From Roseiarcus sp963742305 (GTDB lineage Bacteria > Pseudomonadota > Alphaproteobacteria > Rhizobiales > Beijerinckiaceae): a stretch of 64,000 nt of DNA. A model generated the notes under the pieces. That model saw nothing but the letters and a program-made list of their open reading frames with translations. It made no database searches and was not told the origin of the DNA. The stretch lies in NCBI GenBank assembly GCA_963742305.1, contig CAVULN010000013.1, positions 62,001-126,000 on the forward strand. Direction: 5' to 3'. A program made the translations under genes and the position numbers. Shown here in pieces: positions 19,845 through 31,450 of this stretch. The number at the start of each line of letters is the position of its first letter. The stretch's first letter is position 1.

Positions 19845-19861
19845 GCCGGGCTTCTCCCGGC
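19845..19861. repeat. Short palindromic intergenic element
   Basis: GCCGGG-CTTCT-CCCGGC forms a perfect 6-base stem inside the hemH-msrB gap, in the context GTCAT...CATCCACG. I recall nearly identical units scattered between genes in Hyphomicrobiales genomes, so this is probably one member of a dispersed family. Both neighbours are on the minus strand, so it lies downstream of msrB and upstream of hemH and could act as an msrB terminator. Only one copy was noticed in this window. Confidence 0.4.
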
Positions 19862-19958
19862 CATCCACGCCGCCGCGAAGTCCGGCGGTTGCGGAGTCCG
19901 GCGAATGAGAGGGAGGGGGGCTCGGGGTTGCAGGGGAGCGTCGCCGCATGGCCGCCGC

Positions 19959-20360
19959 TTATGCCGGGGTGAAACGGGTCGCGACGCCGTTGATGCAATA
20001 GCGCAGCCCGGTCGGCGGCGGCCCGTCCGGAAAGACGTGGCCGAGGTGCGAGCCGCAGCGCGAGCAGTGCACTTCGGTGCGCGTCATGCCAAAGGCTCGG
20101 TCAACGCTCGTTTCGATCGCGCCCTCGACCGGCGTGTTGAAGCTCGGCCACCCGGTTCCGCTTTCGAATTTGGCGCCGCCCTCGAACAGGGGCTGCCCGC
20201 AGCCGGCGCAAGAAAAGACCCCGGGCCGCTTCTCGTGCAACAGCGCGCAACTGCCCGGCCGCTCGGTGCCGTGAGCGCGCATGATTTCGTATTGCTCGGG
20301 TGTTAAGATGGCGCGCCACTCGGCGTCGGTATGGGTGACAGGGAAGCGGTCCTGTTTCAT
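19959..20360 (-). CDS. msrB: Peptide-methionine (R)-S-oxide reductase
   Basis: Repairs methionine-R-sulfoxide in proteins, using thioredoxin. 133 residues, the normal length for a stand-alone MsrB. Two CxxC zinc pairs are visible (FSCAGCGQPLF and EVHCSRCGSHLGHVFPDG), along with FESGTGWPSFNTP and the catalytic cysteine in LRYCINGVATRF. The N-terminus MKQDRFPVTHTDAEWRAILT fits the family. It is separated from purU by about 100 bases, so an own promoter is likely. Confidence 0.96.
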   Translation of the reverse strand: MKQDRFPVTHTDAEWRAILTPEQYEIMRAHGTERPGSCALLHEKRPGVFSCAGCGQPLFEGGAKFESGTGWPSFNTPVEGAIETSVDRAFGMTRTEVHCSRCGSHLGHVFPDGPPPTGLRYCINGVATRFTPA

Positions 20361-20459
20361 CGCGATCCTCCTTCTCAGCCGCCATCATATAGGGGCGATC
20401 GCCGCTGCCGGCACCCGGATTTACGCTTGCGGGGATCCGAAGTTACACGGGCGCGGGCG

Positions 20460-21324
20460 TCACCCCTCGAACACCACCGTCTTGCCGTGATTCAGGAGCA
20501 CCCGGTCCTCGAGCACATTGGCGACGGCGCGGGCAAGCACGCGCCGCTCGATGTCGCGCCCCTTGCGGATGAGGTCGTCGGGCGTGTCGCGGTGGCTGAT
20601 GCGCTCGACGTCCTGGCCGATGATCGGGCCCTCGTCGAGATCGGATGTGACGAAATGGGCCGTCGCCCCGATCAGCTTGACGCCGCGCCGGTGCGCCTGG
20701 TGATAGGGCCTGGCGCCCTTGAACCCGGGCAGGAACGAATGATGGATGTTGACGCAGCGTCCGGCGAGCTTGGCGGCGAAGCCGTCCGACAGGATCTGCA
20801 TGTAGCGCGCGAGAACGACGAGATCCGCGTTTGCGGACCTGATGACCTGTCCAGGCCTCGGCTTCCTGCTCCATCCTGGTTTCCCTGGCGACCGGCAGGC
20901 AGTGAAAGGGAATGTCGCCGAAGTCGATATGGGCATAGGTTTCGCGCGGATGATTGGCGATGATCGCGACCGGCGCCATCCCGAGCTCGCCGCTACGCCA
21001 GCGGTAGAGGAGATCGACCAGACAATGGTCGAAACGCGAGACCATGAGAACGACCCGCTTCAGCCGGTCGGCGGGACGCATCGACCATGTCATCGCGAAA
21101 TCGGCGGCGATCGCCTTGAAGGCGTCACGCAGGCGCTCGAGGTCCGCATTGGCCGCGGCAGCGTTGAACGACACCCGCATGAAGAAGTCGCCGGTTTCGA
21201 CATCGTCGAACTGCTGGGCGTCGAGAATGTTGAACCCGCCGCCGAACAGGGCGGCGGAGACTTTCGCGACGATGCCGGGCCGGTTGACGCACGAGAGCGT
21301 GAGGATGTGGCGAGCGGGAGACAT
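20460..21324 (-). CDS. purU: Formyltetrahydrofolate deformylase (frameshifted)
   Basis: Hydrolyses 10-formyl-tetrahydrofolate to tetrahydrofolate and formate; about 287 residues. The N-terminal ACT domain starts MSPARHILTLSCVNRPGIVA. The formyltransferase domain begins with KRVVLMVSRFDHCLVDLLYR and is interrupted near 20850, where one extra base moves the remainder (NADLVVLARYMQILSDGF, NIHHSFLPGFKGA, GATAHFVTSDLDEGPII) to another frame. The catalytic Asn-His-Asp set is seen in IANHP, NIHHSFLPG and LDEGPII. In one-carbon metabolism this enzyme balances formyl-folate pools, which would suit a methylotroph, but it is widespread. Confidence 0.92.
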
Positions 21325-21455
21325 GCGACGGGCTTCTCGAATACGGCCGGCCCACGGCCGGATGCGAAACGCCTTGGTAGGCAAGCCCGCGTCCGGCCGC
21401 AAGCGCCGGGCGGCGTTTCGCCGCCAGTGCGCTCGGCTATTCGGTCGAATTGCCG

Positions 21456-21528
21456 CGCGCTCTAACGTCTTTGATTTCGCGCGCTTTTTGGGGAAAAACC
21501 GGTGTCCGCTTTTTTCGCCGCGCGCTCC
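21456..21528. repeat. Dispersed GC-palindromic repeat, copy A
   Basis: A roughly 72-base intergenic unit containing CTCTA, TTTCGCGCGC, GGAAAAACC and TTTTTTCGC followed by GCGCGC. It matches 59000-59068 at about three quarters of positions with a one-base length difference. It lies upstream of the purU start, between it and the coiled-coil gene. The type is familiar to me from intergenic DNA of Hyphomicrobiales, but I cannot name the family with certainty. Confidence 0.6.
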
Positions 21529-21580
21529 AGGCTCCTGGGGCGCCGCTTCAGCTCAGCGGCGAGGCCTGTTCGGGGGTGAT

Positions 21581-23051
21581 TTAGCGCCTCATCCACGCGA
21601 CCTTGGCCGGGGCCAGTTCCGCTGTCGCTGCAAGCTCTTCGCGGGGGGGACCGTCGCCGCTTCCCTTGAGGCGCGCGCTGCGCTCCTGCCGGGCGGTATG
21701 GAGGGCGCCTTCCGCGAATGAACGCGCGGCGGCTTCGGCCTCGAACTGCTTCGTGAGCCTGGCGATCCTTTCCTCAAAGGCGCCGCCCTCGTTCAGGGCC
21801 GATTTCCGCTGCTCCTCGAGTTCTGGCTTCGAGCATCGCGATCTTGTCGTTGGCGCTGTCGAGCGCGACCTCCCGGTCCTTCATGGACTTGGCGAGCGTC
21901 TCCGCCCTTTCCACGGCGGCGGCGCGCTGAGCCTCCGCCTCCACCTGACCGGCGCCGGCGGCGGCGAGATCCCGCTCGAGCTCGCCAACCCTGTTTTCGA
22001 GCGACTTCGCGGCGAGCGACTGATCCAGAACACGCTGTTCGGACTCCCGGATGACGCTGTCCTGTTCTTGCATTTCGGCGCGCGCCTCGACCAGAAGCCG
22101 CTGGGCGCCCTCCAGTCGCGTCGACGTGGCGGCGAATTTTTCCTGAAGGCTGGCTTCGTTGAGTCGCTGCGCCTCGATGGCGTCGAAGTGAACCGCCTTC
22201 AGCTTCGCGTGCGCGGCCGTTTCCTGTCCGAGGGCCGCCTCCACTTCCGCAAGCAGCCGTTTCAGTTCGTCGCGCTCATGTCTCGACTCGCTCAATTCAC
22301 GATTGAGCTTTGAGGCGTTGACCACGAACTCTTCCAGTCTTGTCCGCAGGGCGGCGTTCTCCTCGCCCAGCAGATTGCAATGGTCATTCAGCGCCGCCCG
22401 CTGCCGCTCGACTTCGTTGACGCGGTTCTCCTTGGCCGCGAATTCCGCGCGAATCGCCGGAAGCTGCTGATTGGCCGCCTGCAGCCCCCGCCGCATATCG
22501 TCAAGCTCGCGCTCCGTTTGCTCAAGTTTCTCGCTTCGCTCCGCAAGCGCGGCGTGCGCCTCGGAAGACGCGGTCTCAGCCTCCATCGTCCTGTGCTCGA
22601 GGTCCGCGACTCGAGCCGACAGCTCGATCTGCGCTGCCGCCAGCTGGTCGCGGTCTACCCTCAGTTCGGCGCGATCCTTCGCCACGCCGTCGTGCGCCGC
22701 GGTCAAGTCCTCCAGTTTCCGTTCGGCCTCCAGATGGGCGACTTTCGCGCGTTCGATCTCGGTGAGCGTCTGGTCGATGGAAGGCAGGGCATCGTGAAAT
22801 TGCGCCCTGATCGCCTCGATGTTCTGGAACGAAAATTCGATTGAGGCCAACTGCGCGCGCAATGTTTCGCTTCGCCGCCCAATGGAGTTGAAGGTGCGCG
22901 CCACCTTCTCGGAATTCAGCATGCCGTCTTGGCCGCCTGCCGGCCCGGGGAGGCCGCTCTGCGCGGCGCTCGCCGCCCCGCCCTTCGAGCCATGAGAAAC
23001 GGCGGCGGGTTCCGGACCGCTCCTGAACAGCTTCTCCCAAACTGGTCTCAT
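21581..23051 (-). CDS. Long coiled-coil protein of unknown function (frameshifted near C-terminus)
   Basis: About 489 residues, nearly all of it heptad-rich coiled coil from residue 55 on (for example AHLEAERKLEDLTAAHDGVA and ENRVGELERDLAAAGAGQVE). The first 45 residues are non-helical and Gly/Ala-rich, with no signal peptide or membrane segment. The main frame stops at 21774. A one-base correction at 21822-21829 lets it continue as LEEQRKSALNEGGAFEERIA through KVAWMRR to the TAA at 21581, and the extension keeps the coiled-coil character, which supports the correction. I do not recognise a named family; SMC-like ATPase heads are absent. A cytoplasmic scaffold or cell-shape role is possible but unsupported. 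Confidence 0.75.
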
Positions 23052-23268
23052 GATGGTGGCTCCAGGCGAAGCGCGACCTTCGCGATCGAGGGAGGCGGGA
23101 AAACGTGCTTACCAATTTGTTAGCGCGACTTGGTTGACGGTACGTTAAGAGGCTGCGCGCTCAATCCTGACCGCGGACAAACACCCGCTAGTCCCGTCTT
23201 CACAGAGCAAAGCTGGAGGTCCGCACAGGGCGAGCGGGGATCGTCGGCCTCTGAAAGGGCGCCCGGCG

Positions 23269-23940
23269 CTACGGACCTGCCGTCTTCAAAAGCTGCTCCA
23301 CGGAGGGAAGAATTCGCTGGACGATGACCTCGACCCCTTCGGCGCTCGGATGCAGTCCGTCCGCCTGATTGAGGTTCGGATCGCCCGCGACGCCGTCGAG
23401 GAAGAACGGATAGAGCGGAACGTCGTAAGCCTTCGCCAGCGACGGATAGATGGCGTCGAAGGCGCGATCGTATTCAGGCCCGAGATTGGGGGCGGCCCGC
23501 ATGCCGGCGAGCAGGGTCGGCAAATGGGCTGCGCGGGCTTTGTCCAGAATTGCCGCAAGCGCCGCCCTGGTCGCCTCCGGCTTCTGACCGCGCAGCATGT
23601 CGTTGGCGCCAAGCTCGACAAGGAGCGCGTTCGCGTCTGGCGGGACCGCCCACCCATAGCGGGCCAGGCCGTCGGCCGCGGTGTCGCCGGAAACGCCGGC
23701 GTTGATGACCTTCACGTCGAAGCCTTTGGTGCGCAGCGCCGCCTCGAGGCGATCGGGAAAAGCCTTGCCGGGCGCAAGGCCGAATCCGGCGGTGAGGCTG
23801 TCGCCCAGGACGACGAGGCGAAACGTCCGCGCCGCGGCGGCGTGCGAGGCCATCGCCAGAATCGCCGCCAGAGCTATCGCCTGGACGGGATGGCGCAAAC
23901 GCCCATATGAAGCCCACACGCTTTTGAGGTGTTCAAGCAA
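23269..23940 (-). CDS. tesA: GDSL-type arylesterase / lysophospholipase (TesA-like)
   Basis: SGNH hydrolase of 223 residues with a signal peptide or anchor (residues 13-37, ending AAAARTF), so periplasmic. Block I is VVLGDSLTAGFG with the nucleophile serine, block III is ELGANDMLRG and block V is DGLHPSAEG with the catalytic Asp and His. It is divergent from the ABC genes at 23940 with the two starts essentially touching, the same arrangement as tesA/ybbA-ybbP in E. coli. The substrate is likely an ester or thioester; family members act on lysophospholipids and aryl esters. Confidence 0.93.
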   Translation of the reverse strand: MLEHLKSVWASYGRLRHPVQAIALAAILAMASHAAAARTFRLVVLGDSLTAGFGLAPGKAFPDRLEAALRTKGFDVKVINAGVSGDTAADGLARYGWAVPPDANALLVELGANDMLRGQKPEATRAALAAILDKARAAHLPTLLAGMRAAPNLGPEYDRAFDAIYPSLAKAYDVPLYPFFLDGVAGDPNLNQADGLHPSAEGVEVIVQRILPSVEQLLKTAGP

Positions 23941-24635
23941 TGGTCTTTCCCGCGGTCGCGATGCGCGGCGTCGATCTCAGTCTCGGCCGCGGCGCGGCCC
24001 GCGTGCATATCCTGCGCGACGTCTCCCTGACAATCGGCAAGGGCGAGGCGGCCGGAATTGTCGGCCCGTCCGGCTCGGGCAAATCGACGCTGCTCATGAT
24101 CATGGCGGGCCTCGAGCGGCCGGAGAAGGGCGAAGTCGAGATCGACGGCGTGAAGCTCGGTGAGATGAACGAGGATGGGCTGGCCCGGTTTCGCGGGCGG
24201 CGCATCGGCATCGTGTTCCAGTCCTTTCACCTGATCCCGACCATGACTGCGCTCGAAAATGTCGCGGCGCCGCTCGAACTCGCCGGCGCGCGCGACGCAC
24301 GCGAGCGCGCAAAGGAAGAGCTTGCCGAGGTCGGTCTGGCCGCCCGGCTCTCTCACTATCCCGCGCAGCTCTCGGGAGGCGAACAGCAGCGTGTGGCGCT
24401 GGCGCGCGCGATGGCGCCGCGCCCCTCGCTCCTGATCGCGGATGAGCCGACCGGCAATCTCGACGAGACGATGGGACGGGCGATCATCGAGCTCATCTTC
24501 GAGCTCAAGGCGCGGCGCGGCGCGACGCTCGCGCTCGTCACCCACGATTCCGCGCTGGCTTCGCGTTGCGATCGCGTGATCCGGATGCGTTCGGGCAGGA
24601 TCGAGGAGACGCCGCCGATCGCCGTACCCGCATGA
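23940..24635 (+). CDS. ybbA: ABC transporter ATPase, YbbA/LolD-like
   Basis: Cytoplasmic ATPase of 231 residues of the MacB/LolD/YbbA group. Walker A is GPSGSGKSTLL, the Q-loop is IVFQSFHLIPTMTALENV, the signature is LSGGEQQRVALARAM and Walker B is LLIADEPTGNLD. It overlaps the following permease gene by 4 bases (ATGA), so the two form one transporter. The group usually drives mechanical or extraction-type transport rather than import; pairing with a TesA-like esterase has led to proposals of export or envelope lipid handling. Confidence 0.94.
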   Translation: MVFPAVAMRGVDLSLGRGAARVHILRDVSLTIGKGEAAGIVGPSGSGKSTLLMIMAGLERPEKGEVEIDGVKLGEMNEDGLARFRGRRIGIVFQSFHLIPTMTALENVAAPLELAGARDARERAKEELAEVGLAARLSHYPAQLSGGEQQRVALARAMAPRPSLLIADEPTGNLDETMGRAIIELIFELKARRGATLALVTHDSALASRCDRVIRMRSGRIEETPPIAVPA

Positions 24636-27204
24636 ACGCGCCTGCGGCCGGGCTTGTCCGGCGTTTGAGGGCCGCGCCCGTGCGCTTCGCGCTTCGCGAC
24701 CTGCGCGGCGGGCTCAAGGGCCTGCGCGTCTTTCTCCTGTCGATCGCGCTTGGCGTCGCGGCGATCGTGGGGGTGGAGAGTTCGCCCGTGCGCTCGACGA
24801 CGGTCTCGGGCGCGAGGGACGGGTGATCCTCGGCGGGGACGCGTCGTTCTCGCTCATCCATCGCCGCCTCTCGGCCGGCGAGCGGGGCTTCCTCGAGGCT
24901 CACGGCTCGCTGTCGACGATCGCGACGATGCGCGGCATGGCGAGGACGGCGAGCGGCGATGCGGCGCTCATCGAGATCAAGGCTGTCGAGCCGTCATGGC
25001 CGCGCCTCGGCGCCGCTGTCCTCGCCCCGCCGATCGCGCTCGATCAGGCGCTCGGCGAGAAGGACGGCGCGTTCGGCGCGGCGGTGGAGGAGGCGCTGCT
25101 CGCGCGGCTCAGCCTCAAGCTCGGCGACGTCATTCGCATTGGCCAGGCGAATTTCGCCCTGCGAGCCGTCCTCGTCAGCGAACCGGACCGGCTTGCGACC
25201 GGCATCGGGCTTGGGCCTCGCGTTTTGATCTCGCAAGCCGCTCTCGAGGCGACGAAACTGATTGAGCCGGGATCGCTCGTCCGATGGACGACCCGGGTCG
25301 TCATGCACGGCCCAGCCGGCGCGCCGAGCGGCGCGGCCGTCCAGGCTCTCATGGACGAGGCGAAGCGAGCCTTCCCTCACGCCGGATGGGACGCGCGCTC
25401 GCGGCTCGCGGTGTCGCCGGATTTCAGCCGCGACCTCGACCGCTTCGCCGAATATCTCGCGCTGGCCGGATTGCTGTCGCTCGTTGTCGGCGGGGTCGGC
25501 GTCGCCAACGCGGCGCAGGGCTTCGTCGAGCGCAAGCGCTTGACGCTCGCGATTCTCAAGGCGATCGGCGCGACGGGAACTGGCGTCGTTATGCTTGCGC
25601 TGATCGAATTTCTGATCGTCGCGCTGATTGGCGCGCTCGCCGGCGCCGCGCTCGGCTCGGCGATTCCGTTTCTGGTCGCCTGGCTGTTCGGCGCTCTTCT
25701 GCCGATCCCGCTCGCGCCGACGATTGCACCCGGAATCATCGGACTTGGCCTGATCTACGGTCTCTTGACGGCCGTGGCTTTCTCGGTTCCCTCGCTCGGG
25801 CGCGCGCACGATCTGCCGGTGACGACGCTGATCCGCGACATGATCGAGGAACGCCCGGGCTGGCCTCGCCGGCGCTATCTTGGCCTTGCGGGGCTCGCCG
25901 CAGCGGCGCTCGCGGCGCTCGCGGTCCTGGAGAGCCCGCAACGGTCGATCGCGGGGATGGTCGCCGGGGCGACGGTCGCGGCGTTTCTTGCGCTGCGTGT
26001 CGTCGCCTTCGCCATTGCTTTCCTCGCCCGCCGTGCGCCCCGCACTCGCTGGGTCGCGTGGCGCATGGCGCTCGCCGCGATCCACAGGGCCGGCGCGCTG
26101 ACGCCCACCATCACGCTGTCGCTCGGCCTTGGCCTCACCGCGCTCACCGCGCTGACCCTCATCGACTTCAACATGCGCGCCGAGTTACGCGAGGCTCAGC
26201 CCGGAGTGACGCCAAGCTTCTTCTTCCTCGATGTGCGCGGGCAGGACGCGCCATCCTTCGTCGACTTCCTCAAGCGCGAAGCCCCGGGCGTTCAGATCAG
26301 CGAGACGCCGATGTTGCGCGGGCGGTTCGTCGCCATCGCTGGCCTGCCGGTTGAACAGGTCAAGCCGAGCGACAAGGCGGCCTGGGCGCTGGAAGGCGAT
26401 CGCGGCGTCACCTTCGCCGATAAGGTCCCCCAGGGCTCCGAGGTCGTGGCTGGCCAATGGTGGCCCGCCGACTATTCAGGCCCGCCGCTCGTCTCGATGG
26501 AGAAGGCGGTGGCCGAGGGGCTCGGCCTCCATGTCGGCGACATGGTGGTGGTCAACGTGCTCGGCCGCGACATCGCGGCGAAGGTCGCCAACTTGCGCAA
26601 GGTGAACTGGAAGAGCTTTGCGATCAATTTCGTGCTGGTCTATTCGCCGAACGCGCTGATGGGCGCGCCCTACACCGAACTTGTTTCCGCCGCCCTGCCC
26701 GTTGCCGCGCCGGAGGCCGAGATCAAGCTCATGCGAAGCGTTGCGCATGAATTCCCGACCGTCGCCAGTGTCCGGGTGCGCGAAGTCATGGACAAGGTCG
26801 AACAGCTGGTCACGAAGCTCGCCCTCGCCATCCGCGCCGCGACCGGGGTCGCGCTGACGACGTCGGTCCTGGTGCTCGCCGGGGCGCTCGCGGCCAACCG
26901 GCGCGCCCGGCTCGCCGACGCGACGATCCTGAAAATCCTCGGCGCGACGCGCGGACGGCTGGCCATGATGTTCCTGATCGAATACGCGCTTCTGGGGATC
27001 GCGACCGCCGCCTTCGGCGTCGCCGCGGGAACGTTCGCCGCCTGGTGGACCGTCGAGCGCATCATGCGGCTCAGTTTCGCTTTCGACGGGCGGAGCGCAC
27101 TCCTCGCCGCGGGTGGAGGCCTAGCGATCACGGTCGCTCTCGGCATGATCGGCGCTTGGCGGACCTTGAGTCAGAAACCGGCGGCCTACCTGCGCGAATT
27201 GTGA
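24632..27204 (+). CDS. ybbP: FtsX-like ABC permease, YbbP type (frameshifted near start)
   Basis: Membrane subunit of about 857 residues with two FtsX/MacB permease blocks. The N-terminus (VRFALRDLRGGLKGLRVFLL) is in one frame and breaks near 24775, in the G-rich GTGGGGGTGGAGAG. The rest starts with EFARALDDGL and RVILGGDASFSLIHRRLSAG in the next frame. One missing base explains it. Transmembrane groups lie at about residues 265-410 and again at the C-terminus (IKKLGATR-type turn seen as LKILGATRGRLAMMFLIEYA). The large periplasmic loops fit the YbbP family, and the ATG overlaps the ybbA stop. Confidence 0.9.
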
Positions 27205-27277
27205 TAAGGAGACCAGAGCGTCGCAAGCCGCGATCGGACGACGAAGCCGAAATCCGGCCAGAAGGGAGCGAACTTCA

Positions 27278-28972
27278 ATGGCCCTGCTCACCCAATCCTA
27301 TGTCCACGGCGCGTCCCCGACGCCGCTGATCGGCGAGACGATCGGCCAGCTTCTCCGCCGCGTGACAGCCGAGGGGCCGGAGAGGCTCGCGCAGGTCACC
27401 CGCCACCAAAACGTGCGCTGGACCTACGCCGATCTCCTGCGCCGGTCCGAGGACCTCGCGGCAGGCTTGCGCAAGCTCGGCCTGAAGAAGGGCGATCGGG
27501 TCGGCATCTGGTCGGCCAATGTCAGCGAATGGGTTCTCGCGCAATTCGGCACCGCGCTCGCCGGGCTCATCCTTGTCAACATCAATCCCGCCTACCGGGC
27601 CCATGAATTCGACTACGCGATGAAGAAATCCGGCTGCCGGGCGCTGATCCTGAGCCCGGGCCACAAGAACAACGACTATTTCGCCTCGCTCAGGACTTGC
27701 GCGCCCGAGATCGACAGGTCGGCGCCGGGCCGGCTCAGGTCGGAGGGCTTGCCCAGGCTCGAATTCGTGATCCGCCTGGGCGCCGGCAAATCGAAAGGCA
27801 TGCTTAATTTCGACGAGGTCGCGAAGCCGGCGACCGCAGCCGAGCGCGCCGAGCTTCAGGCCCTCGGAGCCACCCTTCAGTTCGACGACCCGATCAACAT
27901 CCAGTTCACCTCGGGAACGACCGGCGCGCCCAAGGGGGCGACGCTCACCCATCACAACATCCTCAACAACGGCTATTTCATCGGCGAGGCGATGCGTCTT
28001 GCGCCGGACGACCGCCTGTGCATTCCCGTGCCCTACTACCACTGCTTCGGCATGGTGCTCGGCAATCTCGCCTGCGTCACCCACGGCGCCTGCATGGTGA
28101 GCCCGGCTGAAGGGTTCGACCCTGTGGCGACCCTGGAAGCGGTCGAGGCCGAGCGGTGCACCGGCCTGCACGGCGTGCCGACGATGTTCATCGCCATGCT
28201 CGAACATCCCGAATTCAAGCGCTTCGACCTGAATAGCCTGCGCACCGGGATCATGGCGGGGTCGCCCTGCCCCGTCGAAGTCATGCGAAAAGTGGTCGAC
28301 CTGATGCATATGAGCGAGGTGACCATCGCCTATGGCATGACCGAAACGAGTCCGGTCAGCTTCCAGAGCGCCTACAACGACCCGCTCGAGCGGCGCGTCT
28401 CGACGGTCGGGCGGATCCAGCCCCATATCGAAGTCAAGATCGTCGATGGCGAGGGGCGAATCGCGCCGCCGGGCGTCCCGGGCGAACTGCTCACTCGCGG
28501 CTATTGCGTCATGCGGGGCTATTGGGACGATCAGGCGGCGACCGCGGCGGCGATCGACGAGGCCCGGTTCATGCATACCGGCGATCTCGCGACCATCGAT
28601 TCCGAAGGCTATTGCAACATCGTCGGCCGGCTGAAGGACATGGTCATTCGTGGCGGCGAGAACATCTATCCCCGCGAGATCGAGGAGTTCCTGTTCACCC
28701 ACCCGGCGATCGCCGAAGTCCAGGCTTTCGGGGTTCCCGATCCCCGCTATGGCGAGGAGGTTTGCGTCTGGATTCGCCGCCGCGAGGGGGTAGGCCTCAA
28801 CGAGGCCGAAGTCATCGCCTTCTGCCGCGATCGGATCGCCCATTACAAGGTTCCGCGCTATGTCCGTTTCGTCGAGTCCTTCCCGATGACCGTCACTGGC
28901 AAGGCGCAGAAGTTCCTGATGCGCAAGGCGATGATGGAGGAAATGGCGCTCGCGGAAGAAAGGACCGCCTGA
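27278..28972 (+). CDS. AMP-binding fatty acyl-CoA synthetase
   Basis: Adenylate-forming ligase of 564 residues that activates a carboxylic acid to its CoA thioester. The P-loop-like motif is FTSGTTGAPKGATLTHHN. Others are IPVPYYHCFGMV, YGMTETSPVSFQ, HTGDLATIDSEGYCNIVGR, KDMVIRGGENIYP and the catalytic lysine near the end in TVTGKAQKF. The overall form matches the FadD3/AcsF2-like medium-chain group often annotated as AMP-binding protein in Hyphomicrobiales. A GAAGGGAG ribosome-binding site precedes ATG 27278. It is probably independent of ybbP, 70 bases upstream, and of ftsH. Confidence 0.94.
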   Translation: MALLTQSYVHGASPTPLIGETIGQLLRRVTAEGPERLAQVTRHQNVRWTYADLLRRSEDLAAGLRKLGLKKGDRVGIWSANVSEWVLAQFGTALAGLILVNINPAYRAHEFDYAMKKSGCRALILSPGHKNNDYFASLRTCAPEIDRSAPGRLRSEGLPRLEFVIRLGAGKSKGMLNFDEVAKPATAAERAELQALGATLQFDDPINIQFTSGTTGAPKGATLTHHNILNNGYFIGEAMRLAPDDRLCIPVPYYHCFGMVLGNLACVTHGACMVSPAEGFDPVATLEAVEAERCTGLHGVPTMFIAMLEHPEFKRFDLNSLRTGIMAGSPCPVEVMRKVVDLMHMSEVTIAYGMTETSPVSFQSAYNDPLERRVSTVGRIQPHIEVKIVDGEGRIAPPGVPGELLTRGYCVMRGYWDDQAATAAAIDEARFMHTGDLATIDSEGYCNIVGRLKDMVIRGGENIYPREIEEFLFTHPAIAEVQAFGVPDPRYGEEVCVWIRRREGVGLNEAEVIAFCRDRIAHYKVPRYVRFVESFPMTVTGKAQKFLMRKAMMEEMALAEERTA

Positions 28973-29122
28973 TCCGCCGGAGGCTTCGTTTCAGGATTGA
29001 GAGCCGTTAATCTTTACGAAGTCGCGGCCGCGGATTTGGCCGGCAAGTCCAGCGCCCGGCCAAACGCCGCCAAAAAGCAACAATTTCGGCCTTCACTGGT
29101 TATTGAGATAAAATGCGTTCTC

Positions 29123-29151
29123 TTGGCAATTGGGTCGGGCGAGCTTAAATG
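29123..29151 (+). promoter_or_regulatory. Candidate sigma-70 promoter of ftsH
   Basis: TTGGCA (29123-29128) followed by 16 bases and TTAAAT (29145-29150), with TAAATG one base later as an alternative -10. It lies about 65 bases before the ftsH start in the AT-richest part of the gap. No heat-shock (RpoH) promoter was recognised. Confidence 0.35.
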
Positions 29152-29213
29152 GCACACGACAGGGTCGGGAGCGTCCGCGCGATCTCGGGCGACCGCTCCG
29201 TGACGGGAAGGCT

Positions 29214-31144
<1,931 letters not shown>

Positions 31145-31450
31145 CGCTCGCGGTCGACCGAGCGCGCGTTCGCCGGCAAAACCGCGCGGTTTTACGCCGA
31201 GACCTTTCCCAATCGGGCCGAAAAAGGAAGGGCGAGGAGCGCGTTTTCCTTCCGCGAAACGAACGATTACAAGCCTTTAGCGCGAATTTTCCTTCCGACC
31301 TCAGGCCCTCCGATACGGGCTTTGCGGCCGATCCGCGGAGGGTGGGCCTCGGCGCGCGCGAGCCTCGCTTTTTGACGCGATCTCTTACGCTATCCTGGAT
31401 TTCTAGAATTGTCAAACTATTTCGTGATTTTCACAATTCGATAAATCCGG
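31145..31450. other. Convergent intergenic region ftsH / methyltransferase
   Basis: 306 bases between convergent genes. It contains the palindrome at 31178-31193 and two CCTTCC-ending purine/pyrimidine tracts, and becomes AT-rich after 31385. No coding potential with motif support was found. Confidence 0.5.
31178..31193 (+). terminator. Possible terminator after ftsH
   Basis: AAAACCGCGCGGTTTT is a perfect palindrome 33 bases after the ftsH stop; it can form a 6-base stem with a GCGC loop ending in a T-run. Being symmetrical it could serve both converging transcripts. The stem is short, so strength is uncertain. Confidence 0.35.

Noticed and set aside
31200..31320. Purine-rich and pyrimidine-rich CCTTCC tracts after ftsH as a structured RNA
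   Set aside because: Possible stems are short with large loops, and no conserved arrangement is visible.
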